Of a DNA stretch of 64,000 bases, positions 22,901 to 34,411 are shown piece after piece. Position 1 is the first letter of the stretch; each line of letters starts with the position of its first letter. A program made the translations under genes and the position numbers. The notes under the pieces are model-generated. The model made no database searches. It was given only the letters and a program-made list of their open reading frames with translations, and had not been told where the DNA came from. Source of the DNA: Zea mays (lineage: Eukaryota; Streptophyta; Magnoliopsida; Poales; Poaceae); contig NC_050098.1 of assembly GCF_902167145.1 (NCBI RefSeq), positions 36,016,501 through 36,080,500 on the forward strand. The letters are read 5' to 3'.

Positions 22901-25900
22901 CTTCGGCACCCACGCCGCCCGCCATAAAGAGCGAACAGGGAAGCCTAGACACCCGAGACACATACGGACAAACACAACTTTACCAAGGTCGAACACCCCA
23001 GTGTACCACAACAGAGTAGCTCCTTCCTTGAGAAGCTACCGATATTCGACCCCCACCTTGGCCTATAAAAAGGAGGAGGTCGCCAAAACATAGATGACGA
23101 AGGGGACACACATACATACATGGACACGAATGACAAGACCAGAAGACCCAGAAGCTGAAGCCAAGGGAGCCTAGGCCTGAGAGCACTAGTCGCCTTCAGG
23201 GCCCTCAACACGATGGGCCACACCGAGACCCAGGCTACGACGGCCAGGGGTCGGCGTGACATAGAGATGTTAATGATGGCACTGATGCTCTTCGGCACCC
23301 ACTCCGCCCGCCATAAAGAGCGACCAGGGAAGCCTAGACGACCGAGGTACATACGGACAAACACAACTTTACCAAGGTCGAACACCCCAGTGTACCACAA
23401 CAGAGTAGCTCCTTCCTTTGGAAGCTACCGGTATTCGACCCCCACCTTGGCCTATAAAAAGGAAGAGGTCACCAAAACATAGAGGACGAAGGGGACACAC
23501 ATACATACATGCACACGGACGACGAGACCAAAAGACCTAGAGGCCGAAGCCAAGGGAGCCTAGGCCTAAGAGCACTAGTCGCCTACAGGACCCTCAACAC
23601 GATGGGCCGCACCGAGACCGAGGCTACGATGGCCAGGGGTCGGCGCGACATAGAGACGTCAATGATGGCACCGATGCTCTTCGGCACCCACGCCGCCCGC
23701 CATAAAGAGCGACTAGGGAAGCCTAGACGACCGAGGCACATACGGACAAACACAACTTTACCAAGGTCGAACACCCTAGTGTATAACAACTGAGTAGCTC
23801 CTTCCTTGGGAAGCTACCGGTATTCGACCCCCACCTTGGCCTATAAAAAGGAGGAGGTCACCAAAGCATAGAGGATGAAGGGGACACACATACATACATG
23901 CACACGGACGACAAGACCAGAAGACCCAGAGGCCGAAGCCAAGGGAGCCTAGGCCTAAGAGCACTAGTCGCCTACAGGACCCTCAACACGATGGGTCGCA
24001 CCGAGACCCAGGCTACGATGGCCAGGGGTCGGCGCGACATAGAGACGTCAATGATGGCGCCGATGCTCTTCGGCACCCACGTCGCCCACCATAAAGAGCG
24101 ACCAGGGAAGCCTAGACGATCGAGGCACATACGAACAAACACAACTTTACCAAGGTCGAACACCCCAGTGTACCACAACTGAGTAGCTCCTTCCTTGGGA
24201 AGCTACCGGTATTCGACCCCCACATTGGCCTATAAAAAGGAGGATGTCGCCAAAGCATAGAGGACGAAGGGGACACACATACATACATGCACATGGACGA
24301 CAAGACCAGAAGACCTAGAGGCCGAAGCCAAGGGAGCCTAGGCCTGAGAGCACTAGTCGTCTACAGGACCCTCAACACGATGGGCCGCACCGAGACCCAG
24401 GCTACGACGGCCAGGGGTCGGCGTGACATAGAGACGTCAATGATGGCGCCGACGCTCTTTGGCACCCACGCCGCCCGCCATAAAGAGCGAACAGGGAAGC
24501 CTAGATGCCCGAGGCACATACGGACAAACACAACTTTATCAAGGTCGAACAACCTAGTGTACCACAATAGAGTAGCTCCTTCATTGGGAAGCTACCGGTA
24601 TTCGACCCCCACCTTGGCCTATAAAAAGGAGGAGGTCGCCAAAACATAGAGGACGAAAGGGACACACATACATACATGCACACGAACGACAAGACCAGAA
24701 GACCCAGAGGCCGAAGCCAACGGAGCCTAGGCCTGAGAGCACTAGTCGCTTACAGGACCATCAACACGATGGGCTGCACCGAGACCCAGGCTACGACGGC
24801 CAGGGGTCGGCGCGACATAGAGACGTCAATGATGACGCCGATGCTCTTCGGCACCCACGCCGCCCGCCATAAAGAGCGACCAGGGAAGCCTAGACGACCG
24901 AGGCACATACGGACAAACACAACTTTACCAAGGTCGAACACCCTAGTGTACCACAACAGAGTAGCTCCTTCCTTAGGAAGCTACCGGTATTCGACCCCCA
25001 CCTTGGCCTATAAAAAGCAGGAGATCACCAAAACATAGAGGACGAAGGGGACACACAAACATACATGCACAATGACGACAAGACCAGAAGACCTAGAGGC
25101 CGAAGCCAAGGGAGCCTAGGCCTGAGAGCACTAGTCGCCTACAGAACCCTCAACACGATGGGCCGCACCGAGACCCAGGCTATGACGGACAGGGGTCGGC
25201 ACGACATAGAGACGTCAATGATGTCGCCGATGCTCTTCGGCACCCACGTCGCCCGCCATAAAGAGCGACCATGGAAGCCTAAACGATCGAGGCACAAACG
25301 GACAAACACAACTTTACCAAGGCTGAACACCCTAGTGTACCACAATATAGTAGCTCCTTCCTTGGGAAGCTACCGGTATTCGACCCCCACCTTGGCCTAT
25401 AAAAAGGAGGAGGTCGCCAAAACATAGAGGACGAAGGGGACACACATACATACATGCACACGGACGACGAGACCAGAAGACCCAGAGGCCGAAGCCAAGG
25501 TAGCCTAGGCCTGAGAGCACTAGTCGCCTACAGGACCCTCAACACGATGGGCCGCACCGAGACCCAGGCTACGACGGCCAGGGGTCGGCGCGACATAGAG
25601 ACGTCAATGATGGCACCGATGCTCTTCGGCACCCACATCGCCCGCCATAAAGAGCGACCAGGGAAGCCTAGACGACCGAGGCACATACGGACAAACACAA
25701 CTTTACCATGGTCGAACACCCCAGTGTACCACAACAGAGTAGCTCCTTCCTTGGGAAGCTACCGGTATTTGACCCCCACCTTGGCCTATAAAAAGGAGGA
25801 GGTCGCCAAAACATAGAGGACGAAAGGGACACACATACATACATGCACACGGACGATGAGACCAGAAGACCCAGAGGCCGAAGCCAAGGGAGCCTAGGCC

Positions 25901-27056
25901 TGAGAGCACTAGTCGCCTATAGGACCCTCAACACGATGGGCCGCACCGAGACCTAGGCTACGGCGGCCTGGGGTCGGCGCGACATAGAGACGTCAATGAT
26001 GGCGCCGATGCTCTTCGACACCCACGCCGCCCGCCATAAAGAGCGACCAGGGAAGCCTAGACGACCGAGGCACATACAGACAAACACAACTTTACCAAGG
26101 TCGAACACCCCAGTGTACCACAATAGAGTAGCTCCTTCCTTGGGAAGCTACCGGTATTCGACCCCCACCTTGGCCTATAAAAAGGAGGAGGTCACCAAAA
26201 CATAGAGGACGAAGGGGACACACATACATACATGCACACGGACGACGAGACCAGAAGACCCAGAGGCTGAAGCCAAGGGAGCCTAGGCCTGAGAGCACTA
26301 GTCGCCTACAGGACCCTCAACACGATGGGCCGCATCGAGACCTAGGCTACGTTGGCCAGGGGTCGGCACGACATAGAGACGTCAATGATGGCGCCGATGC
26401 TCTTCGGCACCCACGTCGCCCGCCATAAAGAGTGACCAGGGAAGCGTAGATGATCGAGGCACATACGGACAAAAACAACTTTACCAAGGTCGAACACCCT
26501 AGTGTACCACAACAGAGTAGCTCCTTCATTGGGAAGCTACCGGTATTTGACCCCCACCTTGGCCTATAAAAGGAGGAGGTCGCCAAAACATAGAGGACGA
26601 AGGGGACACGAATACATACATGCACACGGACGACGAGATCAGAAGACCCAGAGGCCGAAGCCAAGGTAGCCTAGGCCTGAGAGCACTAGTCGCCTACAGG
26701 ACCCTCAACACGATGGGCCGCACCGAGACCTAGGCTACGACGGCCAGGGGTCGGCGCGACATAGAGACGTCAATGATGGCGCCGATGCTCTTCGGCACCC
26801 ACGTCGCCCGCCATAAAGAGCAACCAGGGAAGCCTAGACGACTGAGGCACATACGGACAAACATAACTTTACCAAGTTCGAACACCCCAGTGTACCACAA
26901 CAGAGTAGCTCCTTCCTTGGGAAGCTACCGGTATTCGACTCCCACCTTGGCCTAGAAACAGGAGGAGGTCGCCAAAACATAGAAGACGAAGGGGACACAC
27001 ATACATACATGCACAAGGATGACGAGACCAGAAGACCCAGAGGCCGAAGCCAAGGA
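19993..27056 (+). repeat. 389-bp tandem array inside the E2 LTR (18 complete units here)
   Basis: Direct repeats with unit starts at about 20008, 20397, 20786, 21175, 21564, 21953, 22342, 22731, 23120, 23509, 23898, 24287, 24676, 25065, 25454, 25843, 26232 and 26620, with a partial unit from 27009. The period is 389 bp; one unit lacks a single A. Each unit starts near a CACACATACATACATGCAC run and ends with CCTTGGCCTATAAAAAGGAG or a close variant. Units differ by point changes of a few percent. One further unit lies left of E3 (about 3095-3422). The open frames of about 60-120 codons in each unit rotate through reading frames because 389 is not a multiple of three. Confidence 0.95.
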
Positions 27057-27319
27057 GCGAGCCACCATGACGTCTAAGGCTTGGCATAGAGCACCATTCC
27101 CGTAGACTTTAGGTCTAGCCACACATAAGAGACTTGGGAGCTCCTCCTTCTCTCGCCCGCTTGTAACCCCTACTACAAACATTGAGCAACCAGGTGTCGG
27201 TAGCGCGATGTAGGGATGTTCTTCCTGAACCAGTATAAATATTGCACCCACTGAGCGCACCATTCAGACCACATAACACACACAAATTTACTTATCGGAA
27301 CTGGCTCGAAACACCGACA
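27057..27319 (+). repeat. E2 LTR, 3' end
   Basis: Unique LTR sequence after the array: a likely TATA box (27234), a CACATAACACACAC stretch, and the terminus GGCTCGAAACACCGACA. The terminal inverted TGTCGG...CCGACA matches the start at 2787. Confidence 0.75.
27234..27243 (+). promoter_or_regulatory. Candidate main TATA box of the E2 LTR
   Basis: TATAAATATT about 75 bp before the LTR end, in unique sequence downstream of the array. Its position suits a core promoter, with the array in U3. The array units have separate TATAAAAA motifs, so the true start site is uncertain. Confidence 0.45.
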
Positions 27320-28035
27320 AACCAACAGCTAATACATAATGTGTATCTCCATCTTTCGATGAGGTGTGCAACGCTTTGGGCTTGGAGCCTAGCAATTGCA
27401 TGAAAATTGGAAATTAAAAATAAATATGTCATAATAAATCAATCGTAAGGTTTGTAGAGTCTTGCAAGTGGTATATGTTTCCCAAAAAATGCTTGGCAGG
27501 GCAGTTTCGCTATGCGAGCTGATAATTCGACACGTGTTAAGCACATTAGTTGGCATGCCAGTCAAAACATCGTGTGACCGTCATGTCACACTCCTTCGAA
27601 TCGTGTGGTTTGTGCAACGCTTCGGGTTCGGGTTCCACACCCAACAATTGAGAGAGAGAAAAGACGACTTAGAGAGAGAGAAAAAAAAGTGGGCTTTAAG
27701 AACAAGACCTATCTTTAATACTTACAATAATTGTTATTCAGACATTGTGGCTTGACTAAACTTTATTCAGGATAATTAAACATCCCTTATGCATGTACAA
27801 CTATGAGACGGTCGATCGGGTTTTCAAATAGAAGAGACAGTTGATAGATTGCATAATATAACTCTAAGCTCTTGTACTATTAATGTAGTTAAGAGACAAT
27901 ATGTATGAAAAATTGTGTAGAGACGGACTCTTCATAAACAGCTTGTTTAATATATTTTTTCAATTAATTTCTAAAGACCTGTTAAGAAAACTCATCATAG
28001 TATTAGATAAGGTGGTACATAGCATTACATAAGCC
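27320..28035. other. Low-copy-looking AT-rich spacer
   Basis: No transposon protein or LTR is recognisable. A loose direct repeat of about 40 bp (TGTGCAACGCTT...CAATTG) occurs at about 27366 and 27612, and a GA-rich run at 27645-27690. No coding signal is visible. Confidence 0.4.
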
Positions 28036-29262
28036 AGGCAAGCCGTAGATGTGTAGATGCTTCCTCGGCAAGTTGCGAGCTCGTGCGCGGGTGTGCCTGC
28101 CGGTGCAGCCCAGAATAAAAAGGCAACGCCCACATCTTTTTCCTGCGCTCGGCTGCTCCCATAAAAGCAGGGGTCGGCATGTGGAGCCTACAGAAAAGTC
28201 GCCAATCAAGAAAGGAAGCGTAAGCTACCCCCGAGTCCAACCCATCCCATCCCATCCCATCCCATCTCCTCGTCGTCCCTCTCATGCTGGCTGCGTCGCG
28301 TCTACCGAAAAAAAAAATAGAAGAACTCGCGCAACGCGAACGGCAAGCGAAGCGCGCGGTCGAGGCACGAAGCGCGCGACCCCCACCCCGCAGGCAGGAG
28401 AACCCGCGCGGCATCGCGTCCGCGTCTCGCCGTCCGCGGCGGGCAGACGCACGAGAAGGAGACGCGGGCCAGGGAGCGAGCGAGCGGGCGAGAGGGTGGA
28501 GACGAGATGAGAGAAGCGAGGCCGACAGCGATGGGTCTGTGGCGCCATCCCGGGGGGCCCGGGCCGGCCAGCCGTGTCGGCCTCTGCACAGAGGTGGTGC
28601 TGGATCTCTCTAGAAACCACGGGGCCGGGGACATCTCGCGGGACGCGCGCGCGAGCGGCGAGCTGGAACCGACGCGAGGACGTCTCGTCGTGCTATCCTC
28701 GGCGAGAGGAGGAAACAGGGACGAGATAGGCAGAGTGAGAGAGAGGGTCAATTACGTGTTTTGTGCTCTCGGGAAAAACCCATATTTGTTGAAATAAAAT
28801 AAACTCGTTTCGGGTGGGGGTGGGGTGACCGGTGACGAAGTGGACGGGAGATGGAGGAGTGGTCGACACCCATGACACGACAGGAACGAAGCAGCAGCGC
28901 CCCTAAGCCAGTAGCAGGGGTCTGGCCTGGCCTGACCTGGCTAGAGTTGAACGGGCACGGCACACACGAGACACGACCAGGTCCGGGCCTGGCTGGCCAC
29001 CGCACTTGAAGGGTGGTGAAAAGACCGTGAGAGAGAGAGAGAACGGTGCGTGAGAAAAAAAAAGAAGAAGCAGGAGGGAGGGCCACGGACGGGCGGACAA
29101 CGGGTCACGCGCCTGAAGCGTAGAGATTCCCTTTTGGACGTCCGACAAGAGCTGCCGCGGGAGGGTACAGTCAGCTGCTGCGGTGAGCTTTGAGAGCGGG
29201 ACATCAGCCCGCCGACCGGAGCCCTTGCTTTATTGCGCCACTTGCGGGGGCACATCTTAGGC
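28036..29262. other. GC/CpG-rich promoter-like segment
   Basis: About 1.2 kb of very GC- and CpG-rich DNA in otherwise methylation-depleted transposon sequence. It has purine/pyrimidine runs such as GAGAGAGAGAGAGA near 29030, and TATA-like AATAAAAAGG near 28112. Several overlapping frames on both strands reflect base composition only; none has a recognisable domain. It could be the 5' region of a host gene or a captured gene fragment. Confidence 0.4.
28241..28265 (+). repeat. (CCCAT)5 microsatellite
   Basis: Five perfect CCCAT units. Confidence 0.95.
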
Positions 29263-29450
29263 GATACGTACTACTTCTAGCTTTTTTTTAAAAAAAAATT
29301 TAACCATCTTTTAAAATCATTCTTAAAAACAACGTGAGTAGTTTTGAAACTAGTCTATTTGACCGCTTTAACTTCTCTTACGCTGCCAAACAACATAGAG
29401 CCTGGTTTAGTTTTTTTTTCTGACGAGCTTTTCTGAGAATCTAGCGCGAT
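29263..29450. repeat. Two abutting MITE-like terminal fragments
   Basis: Read on the - strand from about 29401, GGCTCTATGTTGTTTGGCAGC resembles a maize MITE terminus and runs left into a poly-A/T tract at 29282-29301. On the + strand from about 29399, GAGCCTGGTTTAGTTTTTTT leads into TCTGACGAGCTTTTCTGAGA, like another maize MITE end. Neither has a visible partner end, so both look truncated. Confidence 0.35.
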
Positions 29451-29906
29451 GTGGCCATAAATGTGTGGTTCTACGGACGCCTAAACTACCACTATAGGAG
29501 GAGGTTAGCCAAATGCTGACACGTGTCGTGACTTTGCCCTCATAATAAATATCATATTAAAATTATCCTACACACTCACAAATTAACTCTGCATCGATGT
29601 TGATTAGAGTAAAAGGTGGCACAATAAAACATTTAGTTTACTCTATCAAAGTCCTCTGAAGCATTTAGTTGTTACCTAGGTATTTCGATGCTTTCATCAG
29701 ACGACATAGCATCGGATACGTCTGGTGCATGTTGATTTGAAGTGTAAAGATTACATGCTCTTTGAGTTCCCAATCTGATATGGTATCCGATGCCACATCG
29801 AACATGTTATGTGAGCGTTAGAGCGATTTGTATAGATTTACACGCATGCTCTCTAATCCCGTGATATTCGGTGTTGCACCAGACACGTTCAGTGATCCAT
29901 GTTCGA
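29451..29906. other. AT-rich spacer with a possible LTR remnant
   Basis: No frame or domain. Near 29868-29900, CGGTGTTGCACCAGACACGTTCAGTG resembles a decayed CCGGAC-palindrome segment of the copia LTRs. A palindrome GACACGTGTC is at 29518-29527. Confidence 0.35.
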
Positions 29907-30565
29907 CAATAACAATAAAAACCTTTTAGCCACAAGCAAGTAGGGGTATGCTAGAGTTCAAAACCTAAGAGAACTCACAAATCAAGGTTCGAGCATATGG
30001 ATAATTGTTTTCCGCGCACTCCTATTCAAGGCTAAATCCTTGGGTATATATCATCCTTAGAAGGCTCATTTTACTGTCTCTTCTCATGTCAACTTCAGTC
30101 TCCCTCTTCCTCTCTTCCCATTGCCATCACACCTTAGGATCCCACTAACCACTATGCATTGGTGCCTCTGTAGGTCTCTATTGGACATATCCAAACTATC
30201 TCAACCGATGTTAGATAATCTTTTAATGAATTCGTGATACCCCTAGCCTATCACATATAATATCATTCTAGATTTGATCCCTTATTGTATGGCCACAAAT
30301 CCAACACAACATATGCATTTTTGCAATACTTATTTGCTAAACATGTTGTCTTGTTATAGGCTAATATTCTCCACCATACAACATAGCAAGTCTAATTGTC
30401 GTCCTATAAAACTTATCTTTTAGTTTTTGTGGTATCCTCTTGCCATATAGAACACCAGATACTTGACACCACTTCATCCACACTGCTTTGATTATATGGC
30501 AACATCTACAACAATGTCCCTATCTCTCTATAACATCGATCCTAATTACCTAAAGGTGTCTGTTG
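29907..30565 (-). pseudogene. LINE reverse-transcriptase C-terminal remnant
   Basis: Translating the - strand gives broken but recognisable pieces of a plant non-LTR retrotransposon ORF2 C terminus: WMKWCQVSGVLYGKRIPQKL, KFYRTTIRLAMLYGGEY, HMLCWICGHTIRDQI and CDRLGVSRI, then a CYC-like tail near 29907. Order and spacing match the well-known plant LINE pattern (KGKFYRTAVRPAMLYGAE..., MLRWMCGHTR). More than six in-frame stops show an old, dead copy. The 5' part, endonuclease and RT catalytic core are absent. Confidence 0.7.
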
Positions 30566-31147
30566 GTGGTTCTTATGCTAATTAAATTTTACTTTGTAAG
30601 CGTACAAAGATAGATGTAGCCTTTCACCAGGAGTCTTCCAGGTATCGTATTTTCTACAAGGAAGCAACATGTTAGAGATAAATTGACTAACTCGATCAAA
30701 CTTGAAATGAATTGGAGACATAATAAATATACACACTAGTATTTAGACGGGGTAAGTGCAATCCAAAGTTAGGAAAGCTAGGTATATGATGAAGAAATTG
30801 ATAGGGACCATAGCATTAGTAACTAGGAAAAAGTTGTTTGGGAGGACACTGAGCAATATAAAGATCCAAAGTAAACTTATTGCATCTATGTACTTATTGT
30901 ACAATACTTGCTTAACTAGCATAATATAGACTATACTTAACAATATTTATTGTTGTTTCATATCTCTTGCTAGTTAGTAGTTTGTTTAGTTCAATATATT
31001 TTCAAGATCAAACTACTAGATTTTGTTATGGTGTTTACATATAGTAAACTAGAGATAGAGTAAGTATACACTTCCTTGCCAATTCTTATCCTAATCAACT
31101 TTGTTCTAGTGATATTTGTGAACTCGTAGAGATATTTTTATAGGCTA
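30566..31147. other. AT-rich spacer before E5
   Basis: Repeat-like but unassigned. It contains no frame with a recognisable domain and ends at the E5 LTR start. Confidence 0.35.
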
Positions 31148-32138
31148 TGTCGGTACCCTAAATCAGGGGTACCCTCTCCTGCAGCATAAAGGCATCGCAC
31201 CCATGCGACGTACCCTAGCCGCGCGGAGGACCGCGCCTGACCCCGCCGGATGGGCAGGCCAAAGGACGCCACGTGGCAGGGAAATACACCACACCCTAGT
31301 AAGGCCGGACCCCCACGAAAGGACACCGGACCCCTATATACGAGTCCGGAGCCTTTGGGTAAGTCCGAACTCCAGCAGGGTCCCGGAGCGAGAAGGACCC
31401 TAGTGTGTGCAGGGGTCCGGCGCTGACATGTGTGCGGGCCTCGCCTCCGCTTCCCGCTCAGGCGGAGACCCGCTGCTTGTGGCCCATGACATAAGCTATC
31501 GGGCCGACCCTGACAAAAAGTCGTGCAGCCCCTGCATTTATTGAGGAAAAGACGCGACACCTGCCACTGCGCTGACGGGCGACGTGCCCTCTCAGTATTA
31601 AATGCGTCCCGTCCCATCCGCTGGCAGGCGGCGTCAAGGTCATCCAGCAGACAGCCCGCCTGCTGGGTCTGCTGGTGAACAGTATGCCTGTGCTGAGCGG
31701 CGCGCTATACTCATCTTCTCTTCCGCCAGAAGCTTCCCCTGTACACCAAGGATGCGCAGATCTTGGGCGTCAGGGCGCAAGAGGATGGACTCGACAACAG
31801 ATATTAAAGTATCCAAGCATTATATTCTTTATGTCCCTAGGCCCACATGTCGGGGCCCAGTCCCTTTGTGCATGCCCCTTCAGCTATAAAAGGGGAGGCA
31901 TGCGACGTTACGCACACAAGCAATCTCAGACTCGCTAGCTCATACAAACCCCCAAGCAATACATCTCACAGTGGAGTAGGGTATTACGCTCTGACGGCCG
32001 GAACTACTCTAAATCCTCGTGTGTTCTTGTGTACTGCCCCTTCTCTCCATCAATCAAGCGAAACGCCTAAGCCCCTCCTCATCTCAGGACTTAGGGTGGG
32101 TGCACTCCGCCACCCGGCCGAAGATCTACTCTCCGACA
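31148..32138 (+). repeat. E5 5' LTR (991 bp)
   Basis: Ends are TGTCGG and CCGACA. The palindromic start GGTACCCTAAATCAGGGGTACC is characteristic of several maize gypsy LTRs. It contains a TATA box at 31885. Confidence 0.85.
31885..31891 (+). promoter_or_regulatory. E5 LTR TATA box
   Basis: TATAAAA in CAGCTATAAAAGGGGAGG, about 250 bp before the LTR end. Confidence 0.65.
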
Positions 32139-32140
32139 TT

Positions 32141-32158
32141 TGGCACGCCAGGTAGGGG
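32141..32158 (+). other. E5 primer-binding site
   Basis: TGGCACGCCAGGTAGGGG two bases after the LTR, a variant of the TGGCGCGCCAGGTAGGGG site seen in many grass gypsy elements. Confidence 0.75.
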
Positions 32159-32197
32159 GCCTAGGCATTAGGTTTTCGCTTGATTTCTTGCCCAATC

Positions 32198-33750
32198 ATG
32201 ATGGTGCAGATCGTAGAGCACCGCGCCGATACTTCGGTAGATTTTGCGGTGGAGGGAGAAGCTGCTTCCTCAACACCGTAGGCTCCCAGTCGCCTGGCAC
32301 CAATCACTCCTGCTGTGCACGCCGCACGGCAGCACACGGTGGTGCAAACATCTCGGACTCCATCAAGGGCGTCTCCGGGGGCGTTGTCAGTAGCCATGGA
32401 GTTATTGCGACACCCTCCAAGCTCCACGGCATCACCAGGAGCCATGAAGCAGTGGCGGGACGACGTCGATCGGCTGCTCAGTATGGCGCATTCTACCTTG
32501 ACCCGGTCGAAGGCGCGGTCATCACGGCGCCAACACGAGGCATCAGCATCGGTGCGCTCGCCCTCAGCGAGGGGCACGCAGGCCAATGATCTCCGGGCAG
32601 AACTCAACCGCAGGCGTGCGGGAGAGGATGCCCGGGTATCTTTGGAAAGGGCGCGCAAGCGCTGCCAAAACATCAATGGGCGCGACCTCGATCAAGACTT
32701 CACCGCGGTTGCACCGCAGACGCCAATGGGCACCTGGTCCCAAACGGGTGTCCCCTTGCCCGGAGTAGGCTGCGCCGCTCTGGCAGATCACCTCCGCGCG
32801 ACATCCTGGCCACCCAAGTTCCGGCCACACCTGCCGAAAAATACAACAGAACATCAAACCCGTCGGAGTTCCTGCAGGTGTACGTTACCGCCATCACAGC
32901 GGAAGGTGGAAACACCACTGTGATGGCAACATACTTTCATGTGGCCTTTGCTGGACCTGCTCGGACCTGGCTCATGAATCTCACCCCGGGATCAGTCTAT
33001 TCCTGGGAAGAACTCTGTGTGCGGTTCGTAGCGAACTTCGCCAGTGCTTTCCAGCAGCACGGTGTGGAAGCCCACCTCCATGCAGTGAGGCAGGAGCCCG
33101 AGGAAACCCTTCGGAAGTTCATCTCCCGCTTCACCAAGGTACGAGGTACGATACCTCGTATTTCTGATGCTTCTATCATCACGGCTTTCCGACAGGGAGT
33201 ACGTGATGAGAAAATGTTGGAGAAGTTGGCCACACATGACGTGGAAACTGTCCCTACGCTCTTCGCCCTGGCCGACAAATGCGCCAGAGCCGCCGAGGGC
33301 CGTGCATGGCACTCGGCCACGCAAACTGGGGCTGCCCAGTCAGGTGGCTCGGGGGCCGCCCTCCGGGACGGAAAGAAGAAAAAGAAGAAGGATCGTGACT
33401 ACCAGAGGCCACGGTCCACTGCTCTGGTGGCCACAGCAGTGATCAGAGGCCAGGGCGACCACAACAAGCACCCACGACCGCAGAAGAGTGGCAGCGGTCC
33501 ATGCCCTGTGCACCCGTATGGTCGCCACAGTGCAGCGGAGTGTCGCGAGATCATTGACCTCGCAAAACACGTCAGCGAGCGGCGCGAGCAGTCTTCCAAA
33601 GACGGCTCCCCACCTCGCCGTTGGCCCGACAAAGAGAAGGAGGACGACGGCGAGGTAGCCGCGGCTGAGCGGGACCTCGGGTATCAGTCACCCGAGGGGG
33701 ACCTGAAAGATATCTTCACCGGAGGCTCCTACTTCGGTGAAGACAATTAG
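32198..33750 (+). pseudogene. gag: E5 Gag (gypsy type)
   Basis: The start is MMVQIVEHRAD (32198). The N-terminal part is interrupted by a TAG at 32279-32281, continues as an Ala/Arg-rich region, and loses frame by an apparent single-base deletion near 32835. It then resumes with NPSEFLQVYVTAI and the retrotransposon-gag core (FHVAFAGPARTWLMNL, VRQEPEETLRKFISRFTKVR). The C-terminal part has a Lys-rich run and a knuckle-like CPVHPYGRHSAAEC (CX2HX4HX4C). It ends GGSYFGEDN at 33750. It is not translatable as a whole. Confidence 0.85.
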
Positions 33751-34411
33751 ACAAACCCTAGAGGGACCCCGTGTTCCCAGATCTACGGAGCTAGAGCACG
33801 CCTTTCCTCCGGAGGCCCTTCCGGACCCCCACGGGTCCGAGCTACAGACAGGTATATGTAGAAGTGATCACTGCCAGAGACAAGGGCTCCCGCGTCGAAT
33901 ATAGATGGGAACCCTGGGTCGGGGCTTAGCCCCACGGCAGATACCATACCAAGAGGGGTTCCGTAACTCTCCACCAGCTAGGAAGGACCCTTCAAGGTAA
34001 TGGGAGTGCACCGACCCAAGGGGAACCATCTAGCTACGACTGAAGGAGCACCTTACCCCGAGACCAAGTATCTCTGTAAGTTCTATCCATAGAGCAAGAC
34101 TAAGGGGTCGAGTCTGTTTCCTTTTCTTGTGACTAGATAACGCATACGTGTACGATAACCCGGTGGGGTCTTCCCCCATGAACCCAGACTATTGGTCTGC
34201 ACACATGCACGACAAGTTATAAAGAGAAACTACCCCCTCAGCTGCGCTCTTGTGATAGTTCCATCTTGCTGCTCCATGGTCCTACCTCGCAGTTTTTCAG
34301 ATAATACTTTTTAGCTAACCCACTCGTACGGTTTCCATCTGTCTTACATGGCGGCGTCTGAATTGAACAGTCAGGCTTGCAGTTTAGGACCCCTGATGCG
34401 AAAGTAGGGAG

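Larger units (their letters stand above)
1908..27319 (+). mobile_element. E2: 3' half of a gypsy-type LTR element with a giant repeat-expanded LTR
   Basis: The + strand reads as a non-coding interior, then a polypurine tract (2771-2786), then an LTR beginning TGTCGGGG at 2787 and ending ACCGACA at 27319. E3 interrupts the LTR at 3423-19992. Taking out E3 and one target duplication leaves an LTR of about 7,960 bp, mostly a 389-bp tandem array. The 5' half was lost or displaced by E1. No gag or pol frame remains, so assignment to gypsy (Tat-like) rests on the TGTCGG/CCGACA ends and the GGGGCTTGGGGGCTAT tract. Confidence 0.75.

Noticed and set aside
20397..25816. 120-codon open frames recurring in array units on the + strand (and 60-150 codon frames on the - strand)
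   Set aside because: The same frame is open because the units are recent copies. 389 bp breaks frame between units, some units have stops in it, and no domain or conserved coding pattern is visible.
19993..27056. Regular direct repeats considered as a CRISPR array
   Set aside because: The 389-bp units have no spacer/repeat structure and lie inside a plant LTR.
28049..29255. Several 60-150 codon frames in the GC-rich segment
   Set aside because: Open on both strands because of high GC; Arg/Pro/Ala-rich composition and no recognisable domain.
27530..29527. ACACGTGT G-box-like sites at 27529 and 29518 as regulatory elements
   Set aside because: Eight to ten-base matches in 2 kb are weak evidence and no gene start is tied to them.
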